64,000 nucleotides of DNA from Jidongwangia harbinensis (lineage in GTDB: Bacteria; Actinomycetota; Actinomycetes; Mycobacteriales; Micromonosporaceae): contig NZ_JAIWNC010000019.1 of the NCBI RefSeq assembly GCF_020216025.1, positions 155,614 through 219,613 of the forward strand, read 5' to 3'. Position numbers and translations under genes: made by a program. Below, in pieces: positions 18,426-27,280 of the stretch. How positions within the stretch are numbered: the first letter of the stretch is position 1; every line of letters begins with the position of its first letter. A model generated the notes under the pieces. The model was not told the origin of the DNA, did not search any database, and saw only the letters and a program-made list of their open reading frames with translations.

Positions 18426-20420
18426 GTGGGGAGGCAAGACTCACAGAACGACCCGGGCGCGTCCCGGGGCCGGGCGTCCGTTCCGGCCCGATCGCCCGAG
18501 CCGGTTCCGGCCCCGCCCGCAGCGCCCGGTCCCGCTGCGGAGCCGTCTGCGCCGCCCGCTGCGGAGCCGTCTGCGCCGCCCGCTCCGGCTCCCGAGCAGC
18601 CTGCGTCGACCGCTGCGGCTCCAGCGCGGCCTGCGTCGCCCGGCCCGGCTGCCGAAAAGCCTTCGCTGCCTGGTCCGGCGCCCGGGCAGCCTGCGGTGGG
18701 TGGTCCGGCCGCGGAAAGCCCTGCGCCGGCCGGTCCTGCTCCGACGCCGCCTGCGGTGCCCGGTCCCGCGCCTCGGCCGACCGCCCCGGCGCCGAAACCG
18801 GCCGTTGCCGCTCCGGAGGCGCCCAGGTCCGCCCCGCAGTCGCCGGTCCCGGTCGCCCACGGACGGGTGAGTGTCCCCGAACGGGTGAGCCCGCCGCCGG
18901 AAGCCCGCGCCGCGGTTCCGCCCGGCGGCGACGTGGCGGGCCCGGCCACCGATCACCCGGTCGTGGCGGCGGGACCGTCCCGGAAACTCCGTACCGGATT
19001 GATCGTGGCTCCGGTCCTGCTCGCCGTCGCGGTCACCGCGACCCTGGTGGCCCGGCCCGGGCCGGTCGACGGCTGGCTGGCCGGCGAACCGACCACCGCG
19101 CCCACCGTGGCGTCGTCGCCCGAGCCCACGCCGACGCCGGTGCTCGCCGCCGCGAACGCCGACGCCGGTGTCCCGCCCAGTTCGGCCGCGGTCACCGCGG
19201 CGCTCGCGCCCCTGGTCGGCGGGCCCGCACTGGGCGCCCAGGTGCGCATCTCGGTGCGCGACGCGGCCACCGGCGAGGCCCTGTACGAGCGCGGCCCGGA
19301 CGTTCGCACCACGCCCGCCTCGACCACCAAGCTGGTCACCGCCGCCACCGTGCTGGCCGCCCGCGGACCGGCCTACCGGCTCACCACCCGGGTGGTGGCC
19401 GGTGCCCAGCCCGGCGAGGTGGTGCTGATCGGTGGCGGTGATCCGACGCTGGCGGTGAACGGCAAGGCGCAGTTCCCCGGCGCGGCCCGCCTGGACCGGC
19501 TGGCCGGGCAGGTGAAGAAGGCGCTGGGCGGCGCGGCGCCGACCCGGGTGCTGATCGACACGTCGTTGTTCACCGGGCCGGAGACCGGGCCCGGGTGGAC
19601 CGCCGGAGTCATCTCGCCGGAGGGCCAGGTGGCGCGGATCCAGTCGCTGATGACCAACGCCGGCCGGATCCGGCCGGTGCACAACGAGGTGGGCGGCGAC
19701 CCGCGCTACCGGGATCCGGCGCTCGCGGCCGGCCGGGCGTTCGCCGCCCAGCTCGGGGTGTCCGGGCCGGTGCGCCGCGCTACCGCTCCGGCGACGGTCG
19801 CCGATCCGTCCGCCGCGGATCCGTCCGCCGCCCCGGGCGCGCCGGCGCCCGGCACCGAGTTGGGCCGGGTGCAGTCGCCACCGCTGGTGCACCTGGTCGA
19901 CTGGATGCTGGAGCAGAGCGACAACGTGATCGCCGAGGCACTCGGCCGGCAGGTGGCGCTCGCCGCCGGGCAGCCGGCGTCGTTCCAGGCGGCGGCCGCG
20001 GCGATGCTCGGCAAGCTCGCCGAGCTGGGGCTCCCGGTCGCGGAGGCCCAGCTGGCCGACGCCAGCGGCCTGTCCCGCCGCAACGCGCTCACCCCGTCGC
20101 TGCTCACCGATCTGCTGGTGCTCGCGGCGGGCGGGCGTCAGCCGGTGCTCAGCCGGGTGTTCAGCGGACTGCCGGTGGCCGGCTGGTCCGGGACGCTGCG
20201 CACCCGGTTCGCCACGCCGGCGCCCAACCAGGTGGGCCGGGGCATCGTGCGGGCCAAGACCGGCTCGCTGAACGGCGTCAATGCCATCTCCGGGGCGCTG
20301 GTCACCCGGGACGGCCGGTTGTTGATCTTCGCGATCCTGGCGGACCGGACCGGAGGTACGCCCGCGGCGCGGCAGGCGCTGGACCGGATCGTCGCCCGGC
20401 TCGCCGCCTGCGGCTGCTGA
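18426..20420 (+). CDS. dacB: D-alanyl-D-alanine carboxypeptidase / endopeptidase (PBP4 type, peptidase S13)
   Basis: A 664-residue cell-wall enzyme. A Pro/Ala-rich cytosolic region covers about 1-175, followed by one membrane helix (IVAPVLLAVAVTATLVA) and an S13 domain. Penicillin-binding motifs appear in order: STTK (SxxK), SDN in EQSDNVIAE (SxN) and KTG in RAKTGSLNGVNA. The enzyme trims or opens D-Ala crosslinks in peptidoglycan. The GTG at 18426 follows GAGGAGG; an upstream in-frame ATG at 18321 lies in the promoter region. The cytosolic extension is longer than in E. coli DacB. Position and type match Rv3627c. Confidence 0.93.
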   Translation: MGRQDSQNDPGASRGRASVPARSPEPVPAPPAAPGPAAEPSAPPAAEPSAPPAPAPEQPASTAAAPARPASPGPAAEKPSLPGPAPGQPAVGGPAAESPAPAGPAPTPPAVPGPAPRPTAPAPKPAVAAPEAPRSAPQSPVPVAHGRVSVPERVSPPPEARAAVPPGGDVAGPATDHPVVAAGPSRKLRTGLIVAPVLLAVAVTATLVARPGPVDGWLAGEPTTAPTVASSPEPTPTPVLAAANADAGVPPSSAAVTAALAPLVGGPALGAQVRISVRDAATGEALYERGPDVRTTPASTTKLVTAATVLAARGPAYRLTTRVVAGAQPGEVVLIGGGDPTLAVNGKAQFPGAARLDRLAGQVKKALGGAAPTRVLIDTSLFTGPETGPGWTAGVISPEGQVARIQSLMTNAGRIRPVHNEVGGDPRYRDPALAAGRAFAAQLGVSGPVRRATAPATVADPSAADPSAAPGAPAPGTELGRVQSPPLVHLVDWMLEQSDNVIAEALGRQVALAAGQPASFQAAAAAMLGKLAELGLPVAEAQLADASGLSRRNALTPSLLTDLLVLAAGGRQPVLSRVFSGLPVAGWSGTLRTRFATPAPNQVGRGIVRAKTGSLNGVNAISGALVTRDGRLLIFAILADRTGGTPAARQALDRIVARLAACGC

Positions 20421-20462
20421 TCTCCGGGTTTTCACCGGGGTCGCGCGCTGGTGGCCCGCGGG

Positions 20463-20468
20463 TACTGT
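20463..20468 (+). promoter_or_regulatory. Candidate leaderless -10 element (TACTGT) of the DUF2342 gene
   Basis: TACTGT fits TANNNT with exactly 6 nt to the ATG at 20475 and no ribosome binding site. Confidence 0.45.
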
Positions 20469-20474
20469 CGACGC

Positions 20475-21545
20475 ATGGCGCAGTTCGTTGACTGGGATCT
20501 GGCCGCCGCCACCGCGGGCGCGCTGTCGAAATCCGGCCCCGCGGTGTCCTACGAAGAGGCCACGGCGGTGGTCGCGGACCTGCGCGAGCTGACCGAGGAG
20601 GCGGCCGGGCACGTGGCCGCGTACACCGGTCTGGTCTCCCAGGTCGACGTCCCGCCGGTGCGGGTGGTGGACCGCAAGGACTGGGCCGCGGTCAACATCG
20701 CCGGGCTCAAGCAGGTCATCGGCCCGCTGGTCAGCCGGCTCTCCGGGGACAAGCAGCCGGGCGCGCTGACCGAGGCGATCGGCTCCCGGGTGACCGGCGT
20801 GCAGGCCGGCACCATCCTGGCGTACCTGTCCGGCCGGGTTCTCGGGCAGTACGAGGTGTTCTCCGGCGACCCGGGCCAGCTGCTGCTCAACGCGCCCAAC
20901 ATCGTCGAGGTGGAACGCAAGATCAACGCGGATCCGCGCGACTTCCGCCTCTGGGTCTGCCTGCACGAGGTCACCCACCGCACCCAGTTCACCGCGGTGC
21001 CGTGGATGCGCGGCTACTTCCTCGGCGAGGTGCAGGCGTTCGTGGACGCCTCGCAGAGCGGTGGCGAGCACATCCTGGAACGGCTGCGCCGCGGCGTGGC
21101 CACGCTCTCCGACGCGGTCCGCGACCCGGACAGCCGCTCGTCGGTGCTGGACATCGTGCAGACCCCGGGGCAGAAGGCCGTGCTGGACCGCCTCACCGCG
21201 CTGATGACGCTGCTCGAGGGGCATGCCGAGTTCGTCATGGACGGCGTCGGACCGGAGGTGATCCCGACCGTGGACTCCATCCGGGCCAAGTTCAACCAGC
21301 GCCGCGAGAGCGGCAACCCGCTGGAGAAGGCGATCCGGCGGCTGCTCGGCATCGAGGTCAAGATGCGGCAGTACGCGGAGGGCCGCAAGTTCGTGCACGG
21401 TGTGGTCGAGCGGGTCGGGATGGACGGCTTCAACCAGGTCTTCAGCTCCCCGCTGACGCTGCCCCGGCTGGACGAGCTGGGCGACCCGGACGCGTGGGTG
21501 ACCCGGGTGCACGGGGCGGTGGGCCCGATCCCGTCCGTCGGCTGA
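20475..21545 (+). CDS. Zinc-dependent metalloprotease-like protein (DUF2342 family)
   Basis: A 356-residue protein of an actinobacterial family often labelled as F420-biosynthesis-associated or zinc metalloprotease. The zincin motif HEVTH is in LHEVTHRTQF, and a conserved LLEGHAEFVMDGVG downstream could supply a third ligand. There is no signal peptide, so it is cytosolic. The substrate is unknown. The ATG at 20475 is supported by the leaderless -10 and the typical MAQFVDWDLA start. It sits between dacB and tilS as in mycobacteria (Rv3626c). Confidence 0.85.
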   Translation: MAQFVDWDLAAATAGALSKSGPAVSYEEATAVVADLRELTEEAAGHVAAYTGLVSQVDVPPVRVVDRKDWAAVNIAGLKQVIGPLVSRLSGDKQPGALTEAIGSRVTGVQAGTILAYLSGRVLGQYEVFSGDPGQLLLNAPNIVEVERKINADPRDFRLWVCLHEVTHRTQFTAVPWMRGYFLGEVQAFVDASQSGGEHILERLRRGVATLSDAVRDPDSRSSVLDIVQTPGQKAVLDRLTALMTLLEGHAEFVMDGVGPEVIPTVDSIRAKFNQRRESGNPLEKAIRRLLGIEVKMRQYAEGRKFVHGVVERVGMDGFNQVFSSPLTLPRLDELGDPDAWVTRVHGAVGPIPSVG

Positions 21546-21561
21546 CGTCCGTACCCCTCCT

Positions 21562-22530
21562 ATGGTCCGCCTGCCGGAGCCGGTGTCGTCGGTGCGGCGT
21601 GCGGTGCGCGCGTCGCTGACCCGGGTGCCGGCCGGCTCGCTGCTGCTGGTGGCGTGTTCCGGCGGTGCCGATTCGCTGGCACTCGCCGAGGCGACCGCGT
21701 TCGAGGCACCCCGCCGGGGCCTGCGGGCCGGGCTCGTCACCGTCGACCACGGCCTGCAGGCGGGTTCGGCGCACCGGGCCGAGGCGGTCGTCGCCTGGGC
21801 CACCGCGGCGGGACTCGGGCCGGCCGAGGTGGCGACGGTCGACGTCGCGGGGCTGCCCGGGGGTCCCGAGGCCGCCGCCCGGACCGCACGCTACGCCGCC
21901 CTGGACGCTGCCGCGGACCGGCACCACGCCGCCGCGATCCTGCTCGGGCACACCCGCGACGACCAGGCCGAGACCGTCCTGCTGGCGCTCGCCCGCGGCG
22001 CCGGTCCGCGCGGTCTGGCCGGGATGCCGCCGCGCCGGGGCCGCTACCTGCGGCCGCTGCTGGACGTGAGCCGCGCAGACACCCGCAAGGCGTGCGCGGC
22101 GCTCGGCCTGGTGCCCTGGGACGATCCGCACAACACCGACCCGGTGTACGCCCGTTCCCGGGTCCGCGCCGCCGCCCTGCCCGCGCTGGTCGCCGCGCTG
22201 GGTGACGGCGTGGTGGCGAATCTGGCCCGGACGGCCGCGCTGGTGGCCGCGGACAACGCGGCGCTGGAGGCGCTGACCGGCTCGGTGCTGGCCGCGGCGC
22301 GCACCCCGGCCGGCCTGTCGGTGCCGCGCCTGGCCGAGGCGCCGGACGGGGTACGTACCCGGGCCCTGCACGCCTGGGCCCGCGAGCTGGGCGCACCCGG
22401 CGGTGCCCTGTCGCACCGGCACGTGGCCGCGCTCGACGCGCTGGTCACCGACTGGCACGGCCAGGGACCGACGATGCTGCCCGGCGGCATCGCGGTGGCC
22501 CGCCGCGCGGGGGAACTCGTCCGGGTGTAG
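21562..22530 (+). CDS. tilS: tRNA(Ile)-lysidine synthase
   Basis: A 322-residue N-type ATP pyrophosphatase that converts the wobble cytidine of tRNA-Ile(CAU) to lysidine. The PP-loop ACSGGADSLALA is at about residues 31-42, and the family motifs LLGHTRDDQAETVLL and VRAAALPALV follow. The length is typical for the short actinobacterial form without the C-terminal extension of E. coli TilS. It lies 16 nt after the DUF2342 gene and upstream of hpt. Confidence 0.94.
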   Translation: MVRLPEPVSSVRRAVRASLTRVPAGSLLLVACSGGADSLALAEATAFEAPRRGLRAGLVTVDHGLQAGSAHRAEAVVAWATAAGLGPAEVATVDVAGLPGGPEAAARTARYAALDAAADRHHAAAILLGHTRDDQAETVLLALARGAGPRGLAGMPPRRGRYLRPLLDVSRADTRKACAALGLVPWDDPHNTDPVYARSRVRAAALPALVAALGDGVVANLARTAALVAADNAALEALTGSVLAAARTPAGLSVPRLAEAPDGVRTRALHAWARELGAPGGALSHRHVAALDALVTDWHGQGPTMLPGGIAVARRAGELVRV

Positions 22531-22531
22531 C

Positions 22532-22547
22532 TGTGACAGTTGTCACG
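22532..22547. promoter_or_regulatory. Candidate CRP-binding site upstream of hpt
   Basis: TGTGACAGTTGTCACG matches the CRP consensus TGTGA-N6-TCACA at nine of ten defined positions and is a near-perfect palindrome (GTGACA-GT-TGTCAC). It begins 2 nt after the tilS stop and about 109 nt before hpt. A crp gene is in this window. Binding is inferred. Confidence 0.5.
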
Positions 22548-22655
22548 CACGGTCGCCACGAAGGGGTGGATCACGCCCATTTACGGGTAATCAACGGCCA
22601 CTGACCGCAGCCCCCGGCCCGACGGGCGGCGGACGGATACGGCAGGCTTAGCCCC

Positions 22656-23231
22656 ATGGCTGAGGGCTCCTGGTACGACGCCGACATCGACCGCGTGATC
22701 ATCTCCGAGGAGCAGATCCGGGACAAAACCGCCGAGCTGGCCAAGCAGGTCTCGGCCGACCACGCCGACGTCGAGGGGGGTCTGCTGCTGGTCTGCGTCC
22801 TCAAGGGCGCGGTGATGTTCATGGCCGACTTCGCCCGGGCGATGGGCCGCTACGGACCCTCGACCGAGATGGAGTTCATGGCCGTCTCGTCGTACGGGCA
22901 GGGCACGTCCTCGTCCGGCGTGGTGCGCATCCTCAAGGACCTGGACCGGGACATCGCCGGCCGGCACGTGCTGGTGGTGGAGGACATCGTCGACTCCGGT
23001 CTCACGCTGTCCTGGCTGATGAAGTACCTGCAGTCCCGGTCGCCGGCCAGCGTGGAGGTGGTGGCGCTGCTGCGCAAGCCGGAGGCGGTCAAGGTGACGG
23101 TTCCGGTGCGTTACGTGGGCTTCGACATCCCCAACGAGTTCGTGGTGGGATACGGGCTGGACTTCGCCGAGCGGTACCGCGAGCTGCCCTACGTCGGCGT
23201 ACTCAAGCCCGACGTGTACGCCCGTAGCTGA
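22656..23231 (+). CDS. hpt: Hypoxanthine (guanine) phosphoribosyltransferase
   Basis: A 191-residue purine salvage enzyme that makes IMP or GMP from hypoxanthine or guanine and PRPP. The PRPP-binding loop VLVVEDIVDSGLTLS is intact, and the flexible loop (MAVSSYGQGTSSSG) and base-binding C-terminal region are visible. The ATG at 22656 gives the normal length. The upstream gap of 125 nt holds the CRP-like palindrome. The tilS-hpt-ftsH order is widely conserved in bacteria. Confidence 0.95.
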   Translation: MAEGSWYDADIDRVIISEEQIRDKTAELAKQVSADHADVEGGLLLVCVLKGAVMFMADFARAMGRYGPSTEMEFMAVSSYGQGTSSSGVVRILKDLDRDIAGRHVLVVEDIVDSGLTLSWLMKYLQSRSPASVEVVALLRKPEAVKVTVPVRYVGFDIPNEFVVGYGLDFAERYRELPYVGVLKPDVYARS

Positions 23232-23551
23232 ACGGCTTTCCCAGCTTCTTCACAGTCATCAACCCTTTGTCCGACTTCGTCCCGACTGGCGGATGACCTT
23301 CTCCGGTCCTCCTGGCGGGCTCACAGGTTGGTGAGCGGCACGCACGGTGTACCGTCGAGTGACCGATGGCGCAGTGTGTCACAAGCGCCGGAGGTGCTGG
23401 ATCGGGATCGGCCGGGTCGGTGAGGTTTGCCGGCACGGTCAGCGGTAACCCGAATCGGCAGCCGCGGTGGCGGCGACCCCGCGTAACGCGGTACCCAGGT
23501 GACCAGGACGCCGATCAGGAGGGTCCGGGCGCGTTGGCGCCCGACAACAGT
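23232..23551 (+). promoter_or_regulatory. hpt-ftsH intergenic region with candidate ftsH promoter
   Basis: This 320-nt gap has no convincing gene. TACCGT at 23350-23355 fits the -10 pattern. AGGAGG at 23517-23522 could serve a TTG at 23534, six codons upstream of the ATG chosen for ftsH. The frame is open back to an ATG at 23366, but that extension shows no FtsH-like sequence. Confidence 0.45.
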
Positions 23552-25588
23552 ATGGAACGTACGCGTTTCTTCCGCCGCCCGGTGGTCTGGATCATTCTGG
23601 TGATCATCGGCGCCATTGCGCTGAGCTCCTTCTTCACCAGTGGTCCGAGCTACCAGCGAGTAGATACTTCTGTCGCCCTCGAACGCCTCAACCAGGCCGG
23701 CATCGAGAAGGCACTGATCAAAGACAAGGAGCAGACGCTCCAGCTGGACCTCGCCTCGCCGGAACGGTTCAACGGCAAGACGACCGACAAGATCGAGACC
23801 CAGTATCCGTACGAGGCCAGCAACCAGATCCTGGCTGCGGTCCAGCAGGCGAAGACCGCCGGCCGGATCACCGGCACCTACAACTCGACGGTGTCCGGGG
23901 ACAGCATCCTGCTGAGCCTGCTCGTCAACCTCCTGCCGATCGCGATCCTCGTCATCCTGCTGCTGCTGTTCATGTCGCAGATGCAGGGCGGCGGCTCCCG
24001 CGTGCTCAACTTCGGCAAGTCCAAGGCGAAGATGCTCACCAAGGACATGCCGAAGACGACGTTCGCCGACGTGGCGGGCGCCGACGAGGCCGTCCAGGAG
24101 CTGCACGAGATCAAGGACTTCCTGCAGAACCCGGCGAAGTACCAGGCCCTCGGCGCCAAGATCCCGAAGGGCGTGCTGCTGTTCGGCCAGCCCGGTACGG
24201 GTAAGACGCTGCTGGCCCGGGCCGTCGCCGGCGAGGCCGGAGTGCCGTTCTACTCGATCTCCGGCTCGGACTTCGTGGAGATGTTCGTCGGTGTCGGCGC
24301 GAGCCGGGTCCGTGACCTGTTCGAGCAGGCCAAGGCGAACGCCCCGGCGATCGTGTTCGTCGACGAGATCGACGCGGTCGGCCGGCACCGTGGTGCCGGC
24401 ATGGGCGGCGGTCACGACGAGCGCGAGCAGACGCTCAACCAGCTGCTGGTCGAGATGGACGGCTTCGACACCAAGGGCGGCGTCATCCTGATCGCGGCCA
24501 CCAACCGGCCGGACATCCTCGACCCGGCACTGCTGCGCCCGGGCCGGTTCGACCGGCAGATCCCGGTGGACAACCCGGACATGGAGGGTCGCAAGGCCAT
24601 CCTGCGGGTGCACGCCAAGGGCAAGCCGTTCACGCCGGACGTCGACCTCGACTCGGTGGCCCGCCGGACCCCCGGATTCTCGGGTGCCGACCTGGCCAAC
24701 GTGATCAACGAAGCCGCGCTGCTGACCGCCCGGAACGAGAAGCGGGCGATCTCGAACTACTTCCTCGAGGAAGCCATCGACCGGGTCATCGCCGGCCCGG
24801 AGCGCCGCACCCGGGCGATGAGCGACAAGGAAAAGAAGATCACCGCGTACCACGAGGGTGGTCACGCGCTGGTGGCGTACGCGCTGCCGCACTCCGCCCC
24901 GGTGCACAAGGTGACGATCCTGCCGCGCGGCCGGTCGCTCGGGCACACCCTGGTGCTGCCCACCGAGGACAAGTACACCCAGACCCGGGCCGAGATGATC
25001 GACACCCTGGCGTACGCCCTGGGTGGCCGGGCCGCCGAGGAACTCGTCTTCCACGAGCCCACCACCGGCGCCGGCAACGACATCGAGAAGGCGTCCGGCC
25101 TGGCCCGCGCCATGGTCACCCAGTACGGCATGAGCTCCAAGCTGGGCGCCGTCAAGTACGGCACCAGCGGCGACGAGCCGTTCATGGGCCGCAACATGGG
25201 CCACGAGAAGGACTACTCCGACTCGGTCGCAGCGGACATCGACTCCGAGGTCCGGGCGCTCATCGAGCTGGCCCACGACGAGGCCTGGGAGATCCTGGTC
25301 GAGTACCGCGACGTGCTGGACGACATGGTGCTGGAGCTGATGGAGAAGGAGACCATCACCCAGGACGACATGAACCGGATCTGCGCCCGGGTGCAGAAGC
25401 GTCCGCCGATGGCCCCGTTCAACGGCTTCGGCAAGCGGCTGCCGTCCTCCGCACCGCCGGTACTCACCCCGGCCGAACAGACCGCGCTCAAGGCCCAGGC
25501 CGAGGCGGACGGACAGGTCGCGGTCGGCGGCGCGGCGGCGAGCACCAACTCGGCCGGCCCCAGCAGCAACGGAGAGAGCGGACACTGA
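23552..25588 (+). CDS. ftsH: ATP-dependent zinc metalloprotease FtsH
   Basis: A 678-residue membrane AAA+ protease that degrades misfolded membrane and regulatory proteins. Two membrane helices lie at about 10-30 and 120-140, enclosing a small outer domain. The AAA domain has a Walker A GQPGTGKT (P is usual at the second position), Walker B IVFVDEIDAVG and the second region of homology with RPGRFDRQ. The zinc site HEGGH is followed by the third ligand region. The C-terminal tail is low-complexity Ala/Ser/Gly. ATG 23552 (MERTRFFRRP) matches the common start; a TTG at 23534 has a better Shine-Dalgarno. The stop overlaps folE. Confidence 0.96.
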   Translation: MERTRFFRRPVVWIILVIIGAIALSSFFTSGPSYQRVDTSVALERLNQAGIEKALIKDKEQTLQLDLASPERFNGKTTDKIETQYPYEASNQILAAVQQAKTAGRITGTYNSTVSGDSILLSLLVNLLPIAILVILLLLFMSQMQGGGSRVLNFGKSKAKMLTKDMPKTTFADVAGADEAVQELHEIKDFLQNPAKYQALGAKIPKGVLLFGQPGTGKTLLARAVAGEAGVPFYSISGSDFVEMFVGVGASRVRDLFEQAKANAPAIVFVDEIDAVGRHRGAGMGGGHDEREQTLNQLLVEMDGFDTKGGVILIAATNRPDILDPALLRPGRFDRQIPVDNPDMEGRKAILRVHAKGKPFTPDVDLDSVARRTPGFSGADLANVINEAALLTARNEKRAISNYFLEEAIDRVIAGPERRTRAMSDKEKKITAYHEGGHALVAYALPHSAPVHKVTILPRGRSLGHTLVLPTEDKYTQTRAEMIDTLAYALGGRAAEELVFHEPTTGAGNDIEKASGLARAMVTQYGMSSKLGAVKYGTSGDEPFMGRNMGHEKDYSDSVAADIDSEVRALIELAHDEAWEILVEYRDVLDDMVLELMEKETITQDDMNRICARVQKRPPMAPFNGFGKRLPSSAPPVLTPAEQTALKAQAEADGQVAVGGAAASTNSAGPSSNGESGH

Positions 25589-26262
25589 CCACCATCGACG
25601 GCAGCGCGACGGAGCCGGAAGACTCCGACGAGGCCATCGACTACCTCGCCGCTCGGCTGGTCGACGGCAAGCTCACCGGTGCCCCGGTGGAGCAGGCCGT
25701 CGACCTGGCCCGCATCGAGAAAGCGGTCCGGGAGATCCTCATCGCCATCGGTGAGGACCCGGACCGCGACGGTCTGCAACGCACCCCGACCCGGGTGGCC
25801 CGCGCCTACGCCGAACTCTTCGCCGGCCTGCGCGTCGAACCCGCCAAGGTGCTCACCACCACGTTCGAGGCCAACCACGAGGAACTCGTGCTGGTCCGCG
25901 ACATCGAAGTGATGAGCATGTGCGAGCACCACCTGCTGCCGTTCACCGGTCACGCGCACATCGGCTACATCCCTGGCACCGACGGCCGGATCACCGGCCT
26001 GTCCAAGCTGGCCCGCCTCGTCGAGGTGTACGCCCGCCGCCCCCAGGTGCAGGAACGCCTCACCTCCCAGATCGCCGACCTGCTGATGGAACGGCTCGGC
26101 GCCCGCGGCGTGATCGTGGTGCTGGAGTGCGCCCACCTGTGCATGGAGATGCGCGGCATCCGCAAGGTCGGCGCGCGCACGGTGACGTCCGCGGTCCGCG
26201 GCGCCTTCCAGAAAGACGGCAAGGTCCGCGCCGAGGCGATGGCGCTGATCAACGCACGCTGA
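25585..26262 (+). CDS. folE: GTP cyclohydrolase I, probably starting at a CTG codon
   Basis: A 225-residue enzyme (from CTG) that converts GTP to dihydroneopterin triphosphate, the first step of folate synthesis. Zn-binding residues are in MSMCEHHLLPF and ECAHLCMEMRG, and the GHAHIGYIP and GLSKLARLVEV segments are typical. The only GTG/ATG start giving a full core is GTG 25687, which has no ribosome binding site. The frame is open upstream to CTG 25585, which overlaps the ftsH TGA (CTGA) and has GGAGAG 8 nt upstream. The extension reads like a normal FolE N-terminus (EAIDYLAARLVDGKLTG). The start is therefore inferred; the function is secure. Confidence 0.93.
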   Translation: MTTIDGSATEPEDSDEAIDYLAARLVDGKLTGAPVEQAVDLARIEKAVREILIAIGEDPDRDGLQRTPTRVARAYAELFAGLRVEPAKVLTTTFEANHEELVLVRDIEVMSMCEHHLLPFTGHAHIGYIPGTDGRITGLSKLARLVEVYARRPQVQERLTSQIADLLMERLGARGVIVVLECAHLCMEMRGIRKVGARTVTSAVRGAFQKDGKVRAEAMALINAR

Positions 26263-26270
26263 CCCCAGGG

Positions 26271-26531
26271 TCAGACGATCATGCGGTACGTGTCCGCGCT
26301 GTCCATCGCGCTGCGGGCCAGCGTGGCCGCCTCGTCCAGCCGCATCCGGGCCTGCTCCAGCTGCGCGATGGCGGCCGCCACCGACGGATGCAGCGAGCCG
26401 ATCGCGGTGAGCCGCAACAGCGCCAGCGCGTCGTCCATCTGATCCGACACCTGCTGGATCCCGGTCACCGCGCGCTGCGTGCCGTCCACCGACGCCGCGA
26501 CGTTGGCCTTGACCTCTTCCACACTTGCCAT
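26271..26531 (-). CDS. Small helical protein of 86 residues, last gene of the FtsK-like unit
   Basis: This protein is not recognised with certainty. The 86 residues are almost all helix-forming, with no membrane segment, no signal peptide and no cysteine. Heptad-like patterns (QVSDQMDDALALLRL, QLEQARMRLDEAATLA) suggest a helical hairpin. The size and two-helix pattern recall WXG100-type partners of FtsK/EssC ATPases, but no WxG turn is present. A strong GGAGGGAG ribosome binding site precedes ATG. It lies 50 nt after the coiled-coil membrane protein and the ATPase on the same strand, so it probably works with them. It is convergent with folE. Confidence 0.7.
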   Translation of the reverse strand: MASVEEVKANVAASVDGTQRAVTGIQQVSDQMDDALALLRLTAIGSLHPSVAAAIAQLEQARMRLDEAATLARSAMDSADTYRMIV

Positions 26532-26581
26532 AGCTGACTCCCTCCCTCCTCAGCGTCCACGCTCGCCGTCGCCGGGCATGC

Positions 26582-27280
26582 TCAGCGGATGAACGCCAGC
26601 AGACCCACGCCCATGCAGGTCAACAGCACCGGGGTCGCACAGGCGATCACGCCCACGATCGGCGTCCGGTCGAGCTTCTCCGGGCCGCCGCCGTACACGA
26701 ACCCGATCGTCAGCCAGCCCAGCCCGAACGCCAGCACCGGCATGCTGAGCCCGCACAGCAGCGCGTACGTCGGCAGCGAGCCGGATGGCGCCACCAGGTA
26801 GAGCACGATCTGCACGAGCAGCACCGCGGCCGCGAACGGTCCGTACACCAGCAGGTTGCGGGCCCACGGCCGCCACTGCGCGGCCCGCGTGGCCGGCCCC
26901 AACATGGCCGCGTCCGCGGCGTCCGCCGTACCCCGGGTCTGCCGCAGCGCCGCCAGCGTGGCCGCCGGACCGCCGGCCACCGTCTGCGCGGCCAGCTGCC
27001 GCTCCGCGTCCTGCGGGAACAAAGCATCCTCGGGTACGCCGAAATCGCGCACCAGCCGGGCCCGCTGCGGTGCCAGCCGGGCCCGTACCGCCGCCAGTTC
27101 CTGCTGCGCCGCCTGCACGGTCGCGGAATGCTCGCCGGTGGCCACGGTCGCCGCCCGGCGGATCGCGTCGAGCTGCTGCGCGGCGCCCAGGTAGTCGCCC
27201 CACGGCCCGTCCGGCGGAGGCGCCGGCGGCGGACCGCCCTGCGCGGGCACGCCGGTCGTGGTCGGATCCGATGCGGTCAT
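26582..27280 (-). CDS. Coiled-coil membrane protein with three C-terminal helices
   Basis: A 232-residue protein of unknown function. A Pro-rich N-terminus (about 1-28) precedes a long Ala/Gln/Arg-rich helical region (about 30-125) likely to form a coiled coil. Three hydrophobic helices follow (LLVYGPFAAAVLLVQIVLYLV, YALLCGLSMPVLAFGLGWLTI, IVGVIACATPVLLTCMGVGLL, about 142-230). The ATG overlaps the stop of the upstream ATPase gene (ATGA), so synthesis is coupled and a shared complex is likely. By inference it could be the membrane anchor or channel for the ATPase. Confidence 0.8.
   Translation of the reverse strand: MTASDPTTTGVPAQGGPPPAPPPDGPWGDYLGAAQQLDAIRRAATVATGEHSATVQAAQQELAAVRARLAPQRARLVRDFGVPEDALFPQDAERQLAAQTVAGGPAATLAALRQTRGTADAADAAMLGPATRAAQWRPWARNLLVYGPFAAAVLLVQIVLYLVAPSGSLPTYALLCGLSMPVLAFGLGWLTIGFVYGGGPEKLDRTPIVGVIACATPVLLTCMGVGLLAFIR

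Noticed and set aside
18441..21803. 1120-residue open frame on the minus strand
   Set aside because: Runs opposite dacB and the DUF2342 gene, both with intact motifs; composition is typical of antisense frames in high-GC DNA.
23366..23551. Long N-terminal extension of ftsH from ATG 23366
   Set aside because: No FtsH-like sequence in the extension; the usual MERTRFF-type start is at 23552.
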